Assembly: GCA_016716475.1 (NCBI GenBank)
Contig: JADJWG010000001.1
Location: forward strand, 62,001-126,000
From: Phycisphaerales bacterium
Lineage (GTDB): Bacteria; Planctomycetota; Phycisphaerae; UBA1845; Fen-1342
Reading direction: 5' to 3'
DNA length: 64,000 nt
Shown in pieces: positions 25,943 through 35,120 of the stretch (within the stretch, counting starts at the first letter, position 1; each line of letters starts with the position of its first letter). Made by a program: the position numbers and the translations under genes. The notes under the pieces were generated by a model. It ran no database searches. It saw only the letters and a list, made by a program, of their open reading frames with translations, and was not told the origin of the DNA.

Positions 25943-27211
25943 ATGGCCAAAGCGCGTCACGACGTTACCGACCTCAAACTTGCTGGTGATGGTCGCAAGA
26001 AGATCCTATGGGCTGACCGGGACATGCCGGTGCTGGCCCTCATTCGCGACCGATTCGAGAAGCAGAAGCCGCTCAAGAACCTGACGATCGGCTGCTGCAT
26101 GCACGTGACGTCGGAGACGGCCAACCTGATGCGCACTCTGAAGGCCGGGGGGGCGAGCGTGGCGCTGTGCGCTTCGAATCCGCTCAGCACACAGGACCCC
26201 ACGGCGGCAAGTCTCGTGAAGGACTTCGGCATCCAGGTCTACGCGCGCCGCGGTGAGAACGTGCAGGTCTTCTACCAGCACCTCAACGCGGTCATCGATA
26301 CCCGGCCACAGATTACGATGGATGATGGTGCCGATCTCGTAAACGTGCTGCACACCAAGCGGCAGAAGGAGGCCGCACACCTCATCGCCAGCATGGAAGA
26401 AACGACCACGGGAGTCATCCGCCTGCGGGCGATGGCGGCCAGCGGTGACCTCCGCTTTCCCGTCGTCGCGGTAAACGACGCGGATACGAAGCACCTCTTC
26501 GACAACCGCTACGGCACCGGGCAGAGCACGCTCGACGGCATCCTGCGCGCAACCGACCTGCTGCTTGCCGGCAAGCGCGTTGTGGTGGTCGGTTACGGCT
26601 GGTGCGGACGCGGCGTGGCCACGCGGGCGCGCGGTGCGGGCGGTATCGTCACTGTCACCGAGGTCGACCCCCTGAAGGCACTCGAAGCCGTGATGGATGG
26701 TTTCGATGTCCGCCCGATGAGCGAGGCGGCCGCCATGGGTGAAGTTTTCATCACGGTCACCGGCAACAAGCATGTGCTGCGACCGGAGCACTTCCGCAAA
26801 ATGAAGGACGGCGCGATCGTCTGCAACAGCGGGCACTTCGATGTCGAGATCGACATTCCGGGTCTGCGCAAGCTGTCGAAGAAGGTCACCAAAGACGTGC
26901 GGCCGCTGGTCGACGAATACCAGCTCAGTGCCACGCGGCGTATTTACCTGCTGGCCGACGGCCGGCTTGTGAACCTGGCCGCCGCAACCGGTCACCCGGC
27001 AAGCGTCATGGACATGAGTTTCGCCACGCAGGCGCTGTGCGCCGAATGGATCGCCAAGCACGCTCGCAAGCTCACGGCGGCTGTCCATGAGGTGCCGCAC
27101 ACGATCGAAGAGCAGGTCGCCAAGCTGAAGCTGACGGCGATGGGTATCCAGATCGACAAGTTGACGGCCGAGCAGTCGAAGTATCTTTCGAGCTATGGCG
27201 AGGGGACGTAG
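25943..27211 (+). CDS. ahcY: S-adenosylhomocysteinase
   Basis: A 422-residue NAD-dependent enzyme that splits S-adenosylhomocysteine into adenosine and homocysteine, removing the inhibitor left by methyltransferases. Landmarks: GCCMHVTSETANLMRTL near residue 45; SNPLSTQDPTAA; EETTTGVIRLRAM; NDADTKHLFDNRYGTGQST; the NAD motif VVVVGYGWCGRGVA; VTGNKHVL; and the C-terminal LTAEQSKYLSSY, which ends the short, archaeal/bacterial-type form lacking the 40-residue insertion. MAKARHDVTDLKLA at 25943 fits the family start. An in-frame extension to 25709 does not. A palindromic terminator follows at 27256. No metK or metH is nearby. Confidence 0.94.
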   Translation: MAKARHDVTDLKLAGDGRKKILWADRDMPVLALIRDRFEKQKPLKNLTIGCCMHVTSETANLMRTLKAGGASVALCASNPLSTQDPTAASLVKDFGIQVYARRGENVQVFYQHLNAVIDTRPQITMDDGADLVNVLHTKRQKEAAHLIASMEETTTGVIRLRAMAASGDLRFPVVAVNDADTKHLFDNRYGTGQSTLDGILRATDLLLAGKRVVVVGYGWCGRGVATRARGAGGIVTVTEVDPLKALEAVMDGFDVRPMSEAAAMGEVFITVTGNKHVLRPEHFRKMKDGAIVCNSGHFDVEIDIPGLRKLSKKVTKDVRPLVDEYQLSATRRIYLLADGRLVNLAAATGHPASVMDMSFATQALCAEWIAKHARKLTAAVHEVPHTIEEQVAKLKLTAMGIQIDKLTAEQSKYLSSYGEGT

Positions 27212-27255
27212 GTCGCTGCCCAACACCGCAATCTCATCACGCGCCAACTCTGAAG

Positions 27256-27290
27256 TGGGCCGCGGGCGTGTTCGACACGCGCGCGGCCCA
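27256..27290. terminator. Hairpin after ahcY
   Basis: TGGGCCGCG (27256-27264) pairs with CGCGGCCCA (27282-27290), and an inner stem GCGTG/CACGC extends it around a TTCGA loop. No long U-tract follows. It lies between the convergent ahcY and zinc-ribbon membrane protein genes, so it could stop both. Confidence 0.6.
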
Positions 27291-27326
27291 TCTGGCACCC
27301 CAGCCCAGCGTGCCGGCCAGGTCGCC

Positions 27327-28208
27327 TCAGGTCGCGCGTCCCCAGAAGGCGGTGCGCACGCGGCGAAGCGTTAACCAGACCCACACCCAGACCCCCACCG
27401 CGGCAGCATAGGGCACGACGAGAGCGAAGGCCGTGTGCCCCAGCGAGGGCAGTGTCCCACCGACCGATGCTGAGTCAGCCCACAACGCCAACAGGTAACA
27501 GGCAACTGCGAGGCCCGGGGCGGCGAAGAGCAGCACGAACGGGAGCTGCCCCCCACTGATCTGCGCCCCGATTCGCCCGACGTGCGGATCGTGTAGCAGG
27601 TTCAGGAGCAGCAGACATGCGGCGATGATTTCCAGCGCGTGAAAAGCAAGCGTGCTGGCGCTGCCGAGGTACACAAAAAACATCAGCGTTGCCGTGAGGA
27701 ACCCGGCGAGCCCGTAGTAGCCCGCGGTGGATTCTAGTTTATCCTTCATGGCGGCAATGCACGCCCATGCCAGCAGCACCGTGGTACCCAACCGGGCGGC
27801 CACCAGGAAGTCCGGCAGGATCAGCAATTTCACAAACAGCAGTGCGTTGACAAGCCAGAGCACGCTATTGAAGCGTCTGGCTTCCTCCCAGCCAAACCAG
27901 CGTTCGAGATCATGTGGCTCGTGCTCCTGCCCACATTCGGAACAGCGGATTACGTCTGCCGCTTCACTGCCCATCAGCGGGTAGGCACACCGCAGGCACC
28001 GCCAGGGAGGACCGTCCGAATCGACGTCGGTCGGCAGAATCTCCGCCGGCCGGGCGGCGGACATCTGACGCTCCTGGGGAGGCACATCCTCTCCATCCGG
28101 CCGTGGGCGCGGGACGGGCGGCGGGGGCGGTGCGAGCCCAGGCAGTGGCTCGCTCAGCAATTCCAGCGCCTCGACGGTGTCCTCGTCGCGCGGGGGTTTA
28201 TCGGCCAT
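27327..28208 (-). CDS. Zinc-ribbon membrane protein of unknown function
   Basis: A 293-residue protein. The first 80 residues are Pro/acidic-rich and probably disordered (LAPPPPPVPRPRP). A zinc ribbon CLRCAYPLMGSEAADVIRCSECG follows near residues 92-115, of the kind seen at the start of many planctomycete membrane proteins. After a WFGWEEARRFN amphipathic segment come about six hydrophobic helices to the C-terminus. The ATG at 28208 has GGAG 6 nt upstream, better than the longer in-frame start. It is divergent from carbamate kinase. No enzymatic motif is visible; a membrane assembly or sensing role is conceivable but unsupported. Confidence 0.7.
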   Translation of the reverse strand: MADKPPRDEDTVEALELLSEPLPGLAPPPPPVPRPRPDGEDVPPQERQMSAARPAEILPTDVDSDGPPWRCLRCAYPLMGSEAADVIRCSECGQEHEPHDLERWFGWEEARRFNSVLWLVNALLFVKLLILPDFLVAARLGTTVLLAWACIAAMKDKLESTAGYYGLAGFLTATLMFFVYLGSASTLAFHALEIIAACLLLLNLLHDPHVGRIGAQISGGQLPFVLLFAAPGLAVACYLLALWADSASVGGTLPSLGHTAFALVVPYAAAVGVWVWVWLTLRRVRTAFWGRAT

Positions 28209-28315
28209 GCTCTCTCCAGCTACGGCAGTTGTTGCGCACGCCCGACATACCGGCCCGCCGAGCGCATGTATTCGCGGAAGCACCGAACCGCATGGGCACC
28301 GTACGCGCCCGATTC

Positions 28316-28321
28316 TATACT
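28316..28321 (+). promoter_or_regulatory. -10 box (TATACT) directly before carbamate kinase; possible leaderless start
   Basis: TATACT ends 7 nt before the GTG at 28329. A transcript initiated from it would begin at or next to the start codon. No Shine-Dalgarno-like sequence exists upstream of the GTG. The -35 region (TGGGCA at 28293-28298) is weak. Confidence 0.35.
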
Positions 28322-28328
28322 ATCTCTT

Positions 28329-29300
28329 GTGGCCGTGACGTACCGCGACAAGCTGATCGTCGTCGCCCTGGGTGGGCACGCCATCTCGCAACCTGGGCAG
28401 GAAGGCAACGTCGCGCAGCAGTTCGAGAACACGGCCCGCAGCGCCGCGTACCTTGCGGGGCTGATCGCGGAGGGTTACCAGCTCGTACTGACACACGGAA
28501 ATGGTCCGCAGGTCGGAAACGTGCTGCGCCGGGTCGAACTGGCCGCGGGGGAGCTGTACCGCTTACCTCTGCATATTTGCGGTGCCCACACGCAGGGCGG
28601 CATGGGGTTCATGCTCGCGCAGTGCATGAACAACGCCCTGCACGACCGCGGATTGCGACAACGCTTGACGGCGATCATCACAAGCGTGGAAGTCGATCCC
28701 TCGGATCCGGCCTTCATACAGCCGACAAAACCGATCGGGTCCTATTACACGGCGGAGAAAGCGGCCGAGCTGCGCAGCGCGGCGAACTGGGACCTGGTCG
28801 AGGTGCCGGGCAAGGGGTTTCGACGCGTGGTGGCCTCTCCGGCACCGCAGGCGCTCGTCGAGGTTGAGTTGATCCGGCGCCTCGTGGTCGACGGGGAATC
28901 GCTGGTCATCGCAGGCGGCGGTGGTATCCCGGTCGCGCGCGATGCGGCCGGGCACCTGCATGGCGTGGAAGCAGTGGTCGACAAGGACCGCACCGCGGCG
29001 CTGATCGGCCGACTCGTCGACGCTCCGGTCCTGGTGATCGCCACGGGCGTCGAGCGGGTGGCGCTCGATTACGGGAAACCGACCCAACGGGAACTGGCCC
29101 GCATGACCGTGTCCGAAGCACGCGCGCATTTGGCCGCCGGCCAGTTCCCTCCGGGCTCGATGGGGCCCAAAATAGAAGCGGCGATCGAGTTTCTCCGCGA
29201 TTGCGACGCCCGCCACGCGCGCGTCGTCATCTGCGACCTGGAGCACATGGCCGCAGCGCTGCAGGGCGTTAGCGGAACCGTGATCTTGCCGGACGCGTAG
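28329..29300 (+). CDS. arcC: Carbamate kinase
   Basis: A 323-residue amino-acid-kinase-fold enzyme interconverting carbamoyl phosphate + ADP and carbamate + ATP. It begins with the family's ALGGHAIS (GGNA in most), then LVLTHGNGPQVGNVL, the binding segment CGAHTQGGMGFMLAQ, VVASPAPQALVE, VIAGGGGIPV, VVDKDRTAALIGRL and GSMGPKIEAAIEFL, all characteristic of carbamate kinases rather than other amino-acid kinases. The start is uncertain: GTG at 28329 or 28335. No arginine deiminase or ornithine carbamoyltransferase genes adjoin it, so a role in arginine fermentation is not supported by context. The universal stress protein gene starts 34 nt downstream, probably in the same transcript. Confidence 0.92.
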   Translation: MAVTYRDKLIVVALGGHAISQPGQEGNVAQQFENTARSAAYLAGLIAEGYQLVLTHGNGPQVGNVLRRVELAAGELYRLPLHICGAHTQGGMGFMLAQCMNNALHDRGLRQRLTAIITSVEVDPSDPAFIQPTKPIGSYYTAEKAAELRSAANWDLVEVPGKGFRRVVASPAPQALVEVELIRRLVVDGESLVIAGGGGIPVARDAAGHLHGVEAVVDKDRTAALIGRLVDAPVLVIATGVERVALDYGKPTQRELARMTVSEARAHLAAGQFPPGSMGPKIEAAIEFLRDCDARHARVVICDLEHMAAALQGVSGTVILPDA

Positions 29301-29334
29301 CCAGCGCGGCCGCCGGCGCAAGGAGGCCCAGCCG

Positions 29335-29826
29335 ATGGTCATTCATCCACAACGCATTCTCTGGCCGACGGATTTCTCGACGCTCTCCAGCTTGGGGGCT
29401 CGCTATGCCCAAGCCATTCGCCAGGTCTTCAAGTCCGAGGTTCACGTCGTACATGTATTCACGCCGGTGCTGACGGCCGACATCGCGACCAGTCTGCCGG
29501 CCGGCGTACCCGTTACCTACGACGAAACCGAGCTGATTGAGCTTTGCCGCGAACGCCTCCGGGCCGTGGTGCAGGAGCAATTCCAGCCCGCCGACGATGT
29601 GCGTTCCGAGGTCATCCTCGGGCAGCCGTGGTCCTCCATCTGCGATTACGCGCGCGAGCAGAAGATCGACCTCCTGATCGTGCCCACCCATGGCCGTACC
29701 GGGCTGACACGGGTGCTCATCGGCAGCACAGCCGATCGCATCGTGCAGCATGCCCCCTGCCCAGTGCTCGTTGTGAAGCAGTCTCAGCAGGACTGTGTGC
29801 ACGACAACCCGCCGGTCCCGGCCTGA
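29335..29826 (+). CDS. Universal stress protein (UspA family)
   Basis: A 163-residue single-domain Usp. The N-terminus ILWPTDFS gives the nucleotide-binding Asp. The C-terminal THGRTGLTRVLIGSTADRIVQHAPCPVLVV matches the ATP-binding G-x2-G-x9-G(S/T) pattern, so it is probably of the ATP-binding kind. Such proteins help survival under starvation or hypoxia. The ATG at 29335 has AGGAGG (29321-29326) 8 nt upstream. It sits 34 nt after carbamate kinase; both are metabolic-stress genes, and coexpression is plausible. Confidence 0.9.
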   Translation: MVIHPQRILWPTDFSTLSSLGARYAQAIRQVFKSEVHVVHVFTPVLTADIATSLPAGVPVTYDETELIELCRERLRAVVQEQFQPADDVRSEVILGQPWSSICDYAREQKIDLLIVPTHGRTGLTRVLIGSTADRIVQHAPCPVLVVKQSQQDCVHDNPPVPA

Positions 29827-29833
29827 GCCGCGC

Positions 29834-29906
29834 GACCGAGGGTTGCGAGAACGCGGTACCAAAGGACATACTGCACCCCTGTCCGCGATGCTGTGAACCC
29901 TCGGTC
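29834..29906 (+). promoter_or_regulatory. Long inverted repeat in front of the vWA gene
   Basis: GACCGAGGGTT (29834-29844) and AACCCTCGGTC (29896-29906) are perfect 11-base complements, and an inner CGCGG/CCGCG pair continues the stem. The structure fills the gap between the stress-protein gene and the ATG at 29920. It could be a terminator, an attenuator or a binding site; no U-tract follows. Confidence 0.4.
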
Positions 29907-29919
29907 CCTGCCGTAGCCC

Positions 29920-32373
29920 ATGCTTGCAACCTTCGTACTGACCCACCCGACGTTGGCAGCGGCCGCTGTAGCGGTCTCATTCGGGCTGCTCACCCTCTTT
30001 TACGGGCGGCGCGCACGCCGTCCCGGGGACGGCTGGCGGATCGGTACCGGTGTGGCGGGACTCATCGCCGGCACCTCCGCCCTGCTCGCTCCCACGCAGG
30101 TCACCGCCCTGTTGCTGACGCCCCTCGGACTGGCGGGCGGTGCGTGGTTGATCACGGTGTGGTACTCATCACAAACCGCCGCCAGGAGCACGCGGGTGGC
30201 GCTGGTCGTTGCGCGCTGCAGCGCATGGGCGGCGGTATTCACCCTGCTGGCTCGTCCCGCGTGTGACCGGGAGCTGGTGGTCTGGGAGCGCCCCGTCCTC
30301 GCCGTGCTGCTGGATCAGTCGGCCTCGCTCGGCATTCGCGACGACGGCGAAAGCCAGCCGGCGCGGGCTGAACGAGCGCATACAGCGCTGCATGCGGCCA
30401 GCGCTGCAATACGGCAGATCGACGAGCGCTACGATGTGCGCCTCTTCGGCTTCGGCACTCAGGCGACACCGTTGTCGCAGTGGCAGATCGTGCCCCGGGC
30501 ACCCGCCACTGCGTTGGTCGCCGCACTGCGTACAGCGCGTGAGTTGCGCTCGACGCGCGGGCAACCGCCGGTTGCCGTTCTACTCATCAGTGACGGCGGT
30601 GAGAACGTCACGGACGCCGCCACCGTAAGGCGTGCCGGCGCCGACTTTGTATTACAACGCACAGCATTGCTTTCGGTCGGGGTGGGGCCGCCGCCCGGAC
30701 AGGTGCCGCGCATCGAGCTCGACCATCTGGCGGTCCCGCCGCGCGTGGGCCTGCGCGACACCTTTGTGGTGCCGGTACGGGTGCGGGCGCAAGGTGTTCG
30801 CGGCGAACTCCTAGCGCTGCAACTGCTTTGGAACGAGGACCCGTTCGCGGAAGCTACGCTGCGCCCCGACTACGAAATAGAGCACCTGCGGCGCGAATTC
30901 GAAGCGCTGCCCCCGACACCCGGTGTCCATCGCCTGACCGCACGGGTGACCTTGCCGCACGCTCGTGGCGGACAGGTGTTCGAAGTTTCTACGCTTGTCG
31001 AAGTAGCCCAGACACCGATCCGCGTGCTCTATGTCGAGTCCGCGCCCCGCCAGGAGAGCGCGTTCATCCTGCGCGCCCTGCGGGCTGCGGACGATGTCGA
31101 AGTCACACCCCTGTTCATCATGGGGGGCGGGCGGGTGGAACTCTGGCAGACGCGCGAGGAACGCGGACGTGACTGGTGGAGCAGCTACGATGTGATCATT
31201 CTCGGTCGATTACGCAGTGCCCTGCCGCGGTCCGCGCTCACCGCTCTCGCCGACGGGGTGGAGCGCCGTGGCGTGGGTCTCCTGCTCGCCGGTGGCTTTG
31301 AACTGCTCGCCAGTGATAACGTGCACGACTCACCGCTGACCCCCCTGCTGCCGGCGGCACTGCGGCCACACTCCTCAGCCGAGTTGGGTGCTCTGCAATT
31401 CCTGCCAACGTCGGCGGGGCTGGAGCATCCCGCGTTACGAGATGTCTCGGGGCTGCTGACTGAGGACGAATTGCGTGGTCCCGCCGCGCGTGAGGAGCGG
31501 CAGCGCCTCTGGACCCGGCTTCCGGCATTGGGGGGAGCCGCGCGCATCGAAGCCCGCAGCCCACTCGCGACCATCCTCGCAATGGATGGAACCGGACGCC
31601 CTCTGCTGGTGACTCAGGAGATCGGTCGCGGCCGCGGCGCTCTGGCCGCATGGGAGCAGACCTGGCCATGGGTGCTCGCGTCGGATGAAGGTCGGGTGGT
31701 CCACCGTCAAGTCTGGCAGCAACTTACCTTATGGCTCGCGAATCGTCGCCCGCGGGCCTGGGTCACTTCCGATCGGGCACGGTACGACCATACGACGTTG
31801 CTCTCCGCCGGGGCGAAAATTGCGATCTTCGCAGGTGTGAGCGGTTTGGGTACAGAAGAGCGGGCGGCACTGGCGCCGCGCCTGACGGTTCGCCGGATAC
31901 TCAATTCGATGTTTGCAGCGGAACACGGACCGCCGCTCGATTCCCCCCTGCCTCTGGTGGCAGAAGGAGCAACCTGGACCACGACACTGCCACACACAAT
32001 CCTGGGCACGGAAAACTTGGAGCCCGGGACATATGAGCTGGCCTTTGAGGCGCAATCGCAGGACGGCGCGACCTGGGAGGCCACTGGGCGATTCGAGATT
32101 GTCGCGGAAGACCTAGAACGACGCCCTCCGACAGCAGACCTCGCCCTGTTACGGTCAGTGGCGGCCGAGACCACCACCGTAGGAGGCCTGTATCGCGATA
32201 TCGCCGAGTTGCCATCCCTCCTGGCCGATTTGGCACGGCAGGATCGCCGCGAGCGGTACGTCGAGCGCATCCGCTATGATGTGGTCGAGCGTGATCCATG
32301 GGGCGTGTTCGGCTGGCTGCTGACCGCCCTGGCCGTCGAATGGCTGGTGCGGAAGCGCGCGGGGATGACCTAA
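29920..32373 (+). CDS. Membrane protein with vWA and glutamine-amidotransferase-like domains
   Basis: An 817-residue protein. Two or three N-terminal helices (residues 1-110) lead to a von Willebrand A-like domain starting PVLAVLLDQSASLGI, whose DxSxS metal site is intact, with LLISDGGENVTD further on. A middle region resembles BatA/Ig-like segments. Residues about 365-600 (VRVLYVESAPRQESAFILRAL ... ALADGVERRGVGLLLAGG ... ALAAWEQTWPW) are the inactive GATase1-like domain found in this large bacterial family. A single helix lies at the C-terminus. The protein probably faces the periplasm. Related genes usually sit with a MoxR ATPase, DUF58 and other vWA proteins, but none is adjacent here. No strong ribosome site is visible. 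Confidence 0.82.
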   Translation: MLATFVLTHPTLAAAAVAVSFGLLTLFYGRRARRPGDGWRIGTGVAGLIAGTSALLAPTQVTALLLTPLGLAGGAWLITVWYSSQTAARSTRVALVVARCSAWAAVFTLLARPACDRELVVWERPVLAVLLDQSASLGIRDDGESQPARAERAHTALHAASAAIRQIDERYDVRLFGFGTQATPLSQWQIVPRAPATALVAALRTARELRSTRGQPPVAVLLISDGGENVTDAATVRRAGADFVLQRTALLSVGVGPPPGQVPRIELDHLAVPPRVGLRDTFVVPVRVRAQGVRGELLALQLLWNEDPFAEATLRPDYEIEHLRREFEALPPTPGVHRLTARVTLPHARGGQVFEVSTLVEVAQTPIRVLYVESAPRQESAFILRALRAADDVEVTPLFIMGGGRVELWQTREERGRDWWSSYDVIILGRLRSALPRSALTALADGVERRGVGLLLAGGFELLASDNVHDSPLTPLLPAALRPHSSAELGALQFLPTSAGLEHPALRDVSGLLTEDELRGPAAREERQRLWTRLPALGGAARIEARSPLATILAMDGTGRPLLVTQEIGRGRGALAAWEQTWPWVLASDEGRVVHRQVWQQLTLWLANRRPRAWVTSDRARYDHTTLLSAGAKIAIFAGVSGLGTEERAALAPRLTVRRILNSMFAAEHGPPLDSPLPLVAEGATWTTTLPHTILGTENLEPGTYELAFEAQSQDGATWEATGRFEIVAEDLERRPPTADLALLRSVAAETTTVGGLYRDIAELPSLLADLARQDRRERYVERIRYDVVERDPWGVFGWLLTALAVEWLVRKRAGMT

Positions 32374-32419
32374 TGGGCTTGACGGTGGGTGTCGTAGCAT
32401 ACGTCAAATCCCATTCAAG

Positions 32420-32449
32420 TTGACTCTCGTCCACACCATCCGGTATGCT
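32420..32449 (+). promoter_or_regulatory. Promoter of the Kelch lipoprotein gene
   Basis: TTGACT (32420-32425), 18-nt spacer, TATGCT (32444-32449). This is one of the better sigma-70-like promoters in the window. A perfect 7-bp hairpin, GGTTCCC/GGGAACC (32457-32479), lies just where transcription would begin and may stabilise the mRNA 5' end or be an operator. Confidence 0.5.
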
Positions 32450-32578
32450 TTTACATGGTTCCCACTCGGGCCGGGAACCAGCCAGTGCCTCGTTACACCA
32501 TGCGGGCGCGGGGTGCCTTCCTCGAATGAGCCACGCTGCTCGGGGCAGTAATCACGCCGCTCGGACAGGAGAGAAACC

Positions 32579-33874
32579 ATGGCAAGCTCGTACCCGCTGA
32601 CCGGATTCACCATGCGCTCACACCGTGGTCAGATGCGCCTCACCGTCATCCTTGCAATCGCGGTCGTGCTCATTCCTGTTTTGTTGGGCGTGGGCTGCGT
32701 CAACGACGATGACAACATGGACCTCCCCGATCCACCCGCGGACCCGAGCCGTGGCAAGATTCTGTCACGTACGGTGCTCACCCAAACCACGGGCGGCAAG
32801 ATTGCCGTGCGTCAGGTCCTGATCTGGATTCCCGAACTCAAGGACTGGTATGTCACCACCACGAGCCAGACTTTCAATCCCGCCCGGACACCCGAACCGG
32901 GTTTGGCAGCCGGTGCCCAGGCCGCTACGACCAGCGGCCCTCACGCCTCCGCAGCCGGTCAGGGACGCCAATTTCAGTCACTCGCGCTCTTCACTGGGGG
33001 AATCGCCGGTCGCGGCACTTTCGCTTCGAACACCGCGCTGCTCTACGACCACGAGGCCGAGGAGTGGACGGCACTCAGTTTACTCGATGCGCGCGTCGGC
33101 CACACCATGACCACGCTTGCCGACGGCCGCATCCTGATCGTTGGTGGCTGGAATGGTGACACCGCGCAGTCCGACTTTGCGCACACCTCCGCGGAACTGT
33201 TCGATCCGAGTACGCGGAGCTTTCGGTTCACGGGTCCCTTGGCAGTCGGGCGGACGGGTCACGCCGCAGTACGGCTTCCCGACGGCCGTATCCTTGTCAC
33301 GGGAGGAGAACCGAACAATTCCGGCGGTGATGGCACCAGCGCAGAACTCTACGACCCGGACACGGGGAGCTTCAAGTCCACCACGCCCATGGTAGTTGCA
33401 CGAGTCCATCACCATGCCGTACCACTTGTCGATGGCCGCATTCTCGTCGTTGGCAGCAACGGCACCCGTGTCGCCGAGGTCTTCGATCCTGCGACAGAGG
33501 CCTTTACTCCGGTCGGTGAGACAGCCGGCTTTCACGGCTACGGTGCGACCGCAACGCCGCTGCTTGACGGTCGGGTGTTGATCATCGGAGGCCTCGACAA
33601 CGACGGGGTGTTCACGGACATCGTTGAAATCTTCGACCCGGCCACGAACACCTTCGCCGCGCTCACCGCGCTCCCGGAAGGAAGAGGCAACCATTCGGCG
33701 GTCCTGAATCCCACCGATGGCACCGTCTTGATCTGCGGCGGCTACACGCCCAACGGTGCCACGCTTGATTCCTGCCTGCTGTTTGACCCGGTGGCGAACA
33801 CATTCCAGGTCACGACGAATATGCCGCAGGTCAACGCCGAATTCATAGGCGTCTTCGTTGAACGAGCGGAGTAG
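32579..33874 (+). CDS. Kelch-repeat lipoprotein
   Basis: A 431-residue exported protein. A signal segment LTVILAIAVVLIPVLLGVGC ends in a lipobox GVGC, so the mature protein should start with a lipidated Cys and the acidic linker VNDDDNMDLPDPP. The rest is a beta-propeller of about six Kelch/galactose-oxidase-like repeats of 50 residues, each with the pattern DGRILVxGG ... ELFDPxTxSF (for example LADGRILIVGGWNGDTAQ and LPDGRILVTGGEPNN). The repeats would form a propeller for protein or glycan binding; no oxidase copper ligands are evident. The ATG at 32579 has AGGAGAG 6 nt upstream. It is preceded by a good promoter and ends about 165 nt before pstS. Confidence 0.85.
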   Translation: MASSYPLTGFTMRSHRGQMRLTVILAIAVVLIPVLLGVGCVNDDDNMDLPDPPADPSRGKILSRTVLTQTTGGKIAVRQVLIWIPELKDWYVTTTSQTFNPARTPEPGLAAGAQAATTSGPHASAAGQGRQFQSLALFTGGIAGRGTFASNTALLYDHEAEEWTALSLLDARVGHTMTTLADGRILIVGGWNGDTAQSDFAHTSAELFDPSTRSFRFTGPLAVGRTGHAAVRLPDGRILVTGGEPNNSGGDGTSAELYDPDTGSFKSTTPMVVARVHHHAVPLVDGRILVVGSNGTRVAEVFDPATEAFTPVGETAGFHGYGATATPLLDGRVLIIGGLDNDGVFTDIVEIFDPATNTFAALTALPEGRGNHSAVLNPTDGTVLICGGYTPNGATLDSCLLFDPVANTFQVTTNMPQVNAEFIGVFVERAE

Positions 33875-34039
33875 GAACCTCTACTCCCACAGGCACCGTT
33901 CGAGTTCAGCCCCGGAGACGAGGCCGCGCTCATCAATTCTTAACAGAAAACTCGCACTCCCTTTACCGGGTCTGCCTGTACTCGGTTTATCATCCGCGCA
34001 TCTGCGGGGGCTTCCAGAATGTGCGCCGGAGGATTCGGG

Positions 34040-35074
34040 ATGCTCAACCGGTACAGAACCCCAGCCAGACCCTTCGCAACGTTGTTCGTCACCGCGCTCG
34101 TGGGCAGCGCCGTCGCCCAGAATCCCATCCGCATCGACGGCTCAAGCACCGTTTTTCCCATCACCGAGGCCGTCGCTGAGGAGTTTCAGGCCGCGAACCG
34201 CGGGTTACGTGTCGTGGTCGGCATTTCCGGCACGGGCGGCGGATTCAAGAAGTTCGGCCGGGGTGAGACCGACATCTCGGACGCCTCACGACCGATTCTC
34301 GCCGGCGAGATGGAGGCCTGCCGTGCCGCGGGGATCAACTACATCGAGGTTCCGATCGCTTTCGATGCCCTCACCGTCATGGTGCACCCGTCCAATGACT
34401 GGGTGAAGGAGCTCACCATCGAGGATCTGCGCAAAATCTGGGAGCCCGATGCGCAGCGTCGCATCATGCGCTGGAACCAGGTCCGCGCCGACTGGCCGGA
34501 CGCCCCGCTCAACCTGTACGGAGCCGGCTCCGACTCCGGCACGTTCGACTACTTCACGGAAGCCGTCACCGGCACCGCCAAGAGCAGTCGCACCGATTTC
34601 ACAGCCAGCGAAGACGACAACGTCCTCGTGCAAGGCATCGCCAATGACCGCCACGCACTGGGCTTCTTCGGCTATGCGTACTATGCGGAAAATAAGGACA
34701 AGCTGCGCGCCGTACCGATTGTCAATCCCAAGGGCAAGGCCGTGCTGCCGTCCGAGGAGACGGTCATGAACGGCAGCTACAGCCCCCTGTCACGTCCGGT
34801 CTTCCTGTACATCAATGTCAAATCGCTCGAGCGCGACGAAGTGCGCCGCTTTGTCGAGTTCTTTCTCAAGCATGTCGCCGACCTCGCGCGGGAAGTCAAA
34901 TACGTTCCACTGCCGCCCGAGGCCTATCGCAAGGCCCACGCCCGCGTGGAAAAACGTGAGATCGGCACGGCGTTCGGCGGCCATAGTGAAACCGGGCTGG
35001 AAATCAGCGAGTTGTTCAACCGTCCCCTGACCACGACGCCGCACCCGGCTACGACGGAGTCGAAACGCGACTGA
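34040..35074 (+). CDS. pstS: Phosphate ABC transporter substrate-binding protein PstS
   Basis: A 344-residue periplasmic phosphate-binding protein. A short signal peptide (about residues 1-26, ending VGSAVAQ) is followed by [20 protein letters not shown], the SSTV phosphate-contact loop. Later [28 protein letters not shown] and [17 protein letters not shown] supply the other Ser/Thr/Asp/Arg contacts. The ATG at 34040 has GGAGG 8 nt upstream (34028-34032). It is the first gene of pstS-pstC-pstA. I see no clear Pho box in the 165 nt before it, although regulation by phosphate starvation is expected for the family. Confidence 0.93.
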   Translation: MLNRYRTPARPFATLFVTALVGSAVAQNPIRIDGSSTVFPITEAVAEEFQAANRGLRVVVGISGTGGGFKKFGRGETDISDASRPILAGEMEACRAAGINYIEVPIAFDALTVMVHPSNDWVKELTIEDLRKIWEPDAQRRIMRWNQVRADWPDAPLNLYGAGSDSGTFDYFTEAVTGTAKSSRTDFTASEDDNVLVQGIANDRHALGFFGYAYYAENKDKLRAVPIVNPKGKAVLPSEETVMNGSYSPLSRPVFLYINVKSLERDEVRRFVEFFLKHVADLAREVKYVPLPPEAYRKAHARVEKREIGTAFGGHSETGLEISELFNRPLTTTPHPATTESKRD

Positions 35075-35120
35075 TGGCACCGGCTCTCGTTTCATCCCTC
35101 GAACCGGGAAGCACGCACCC

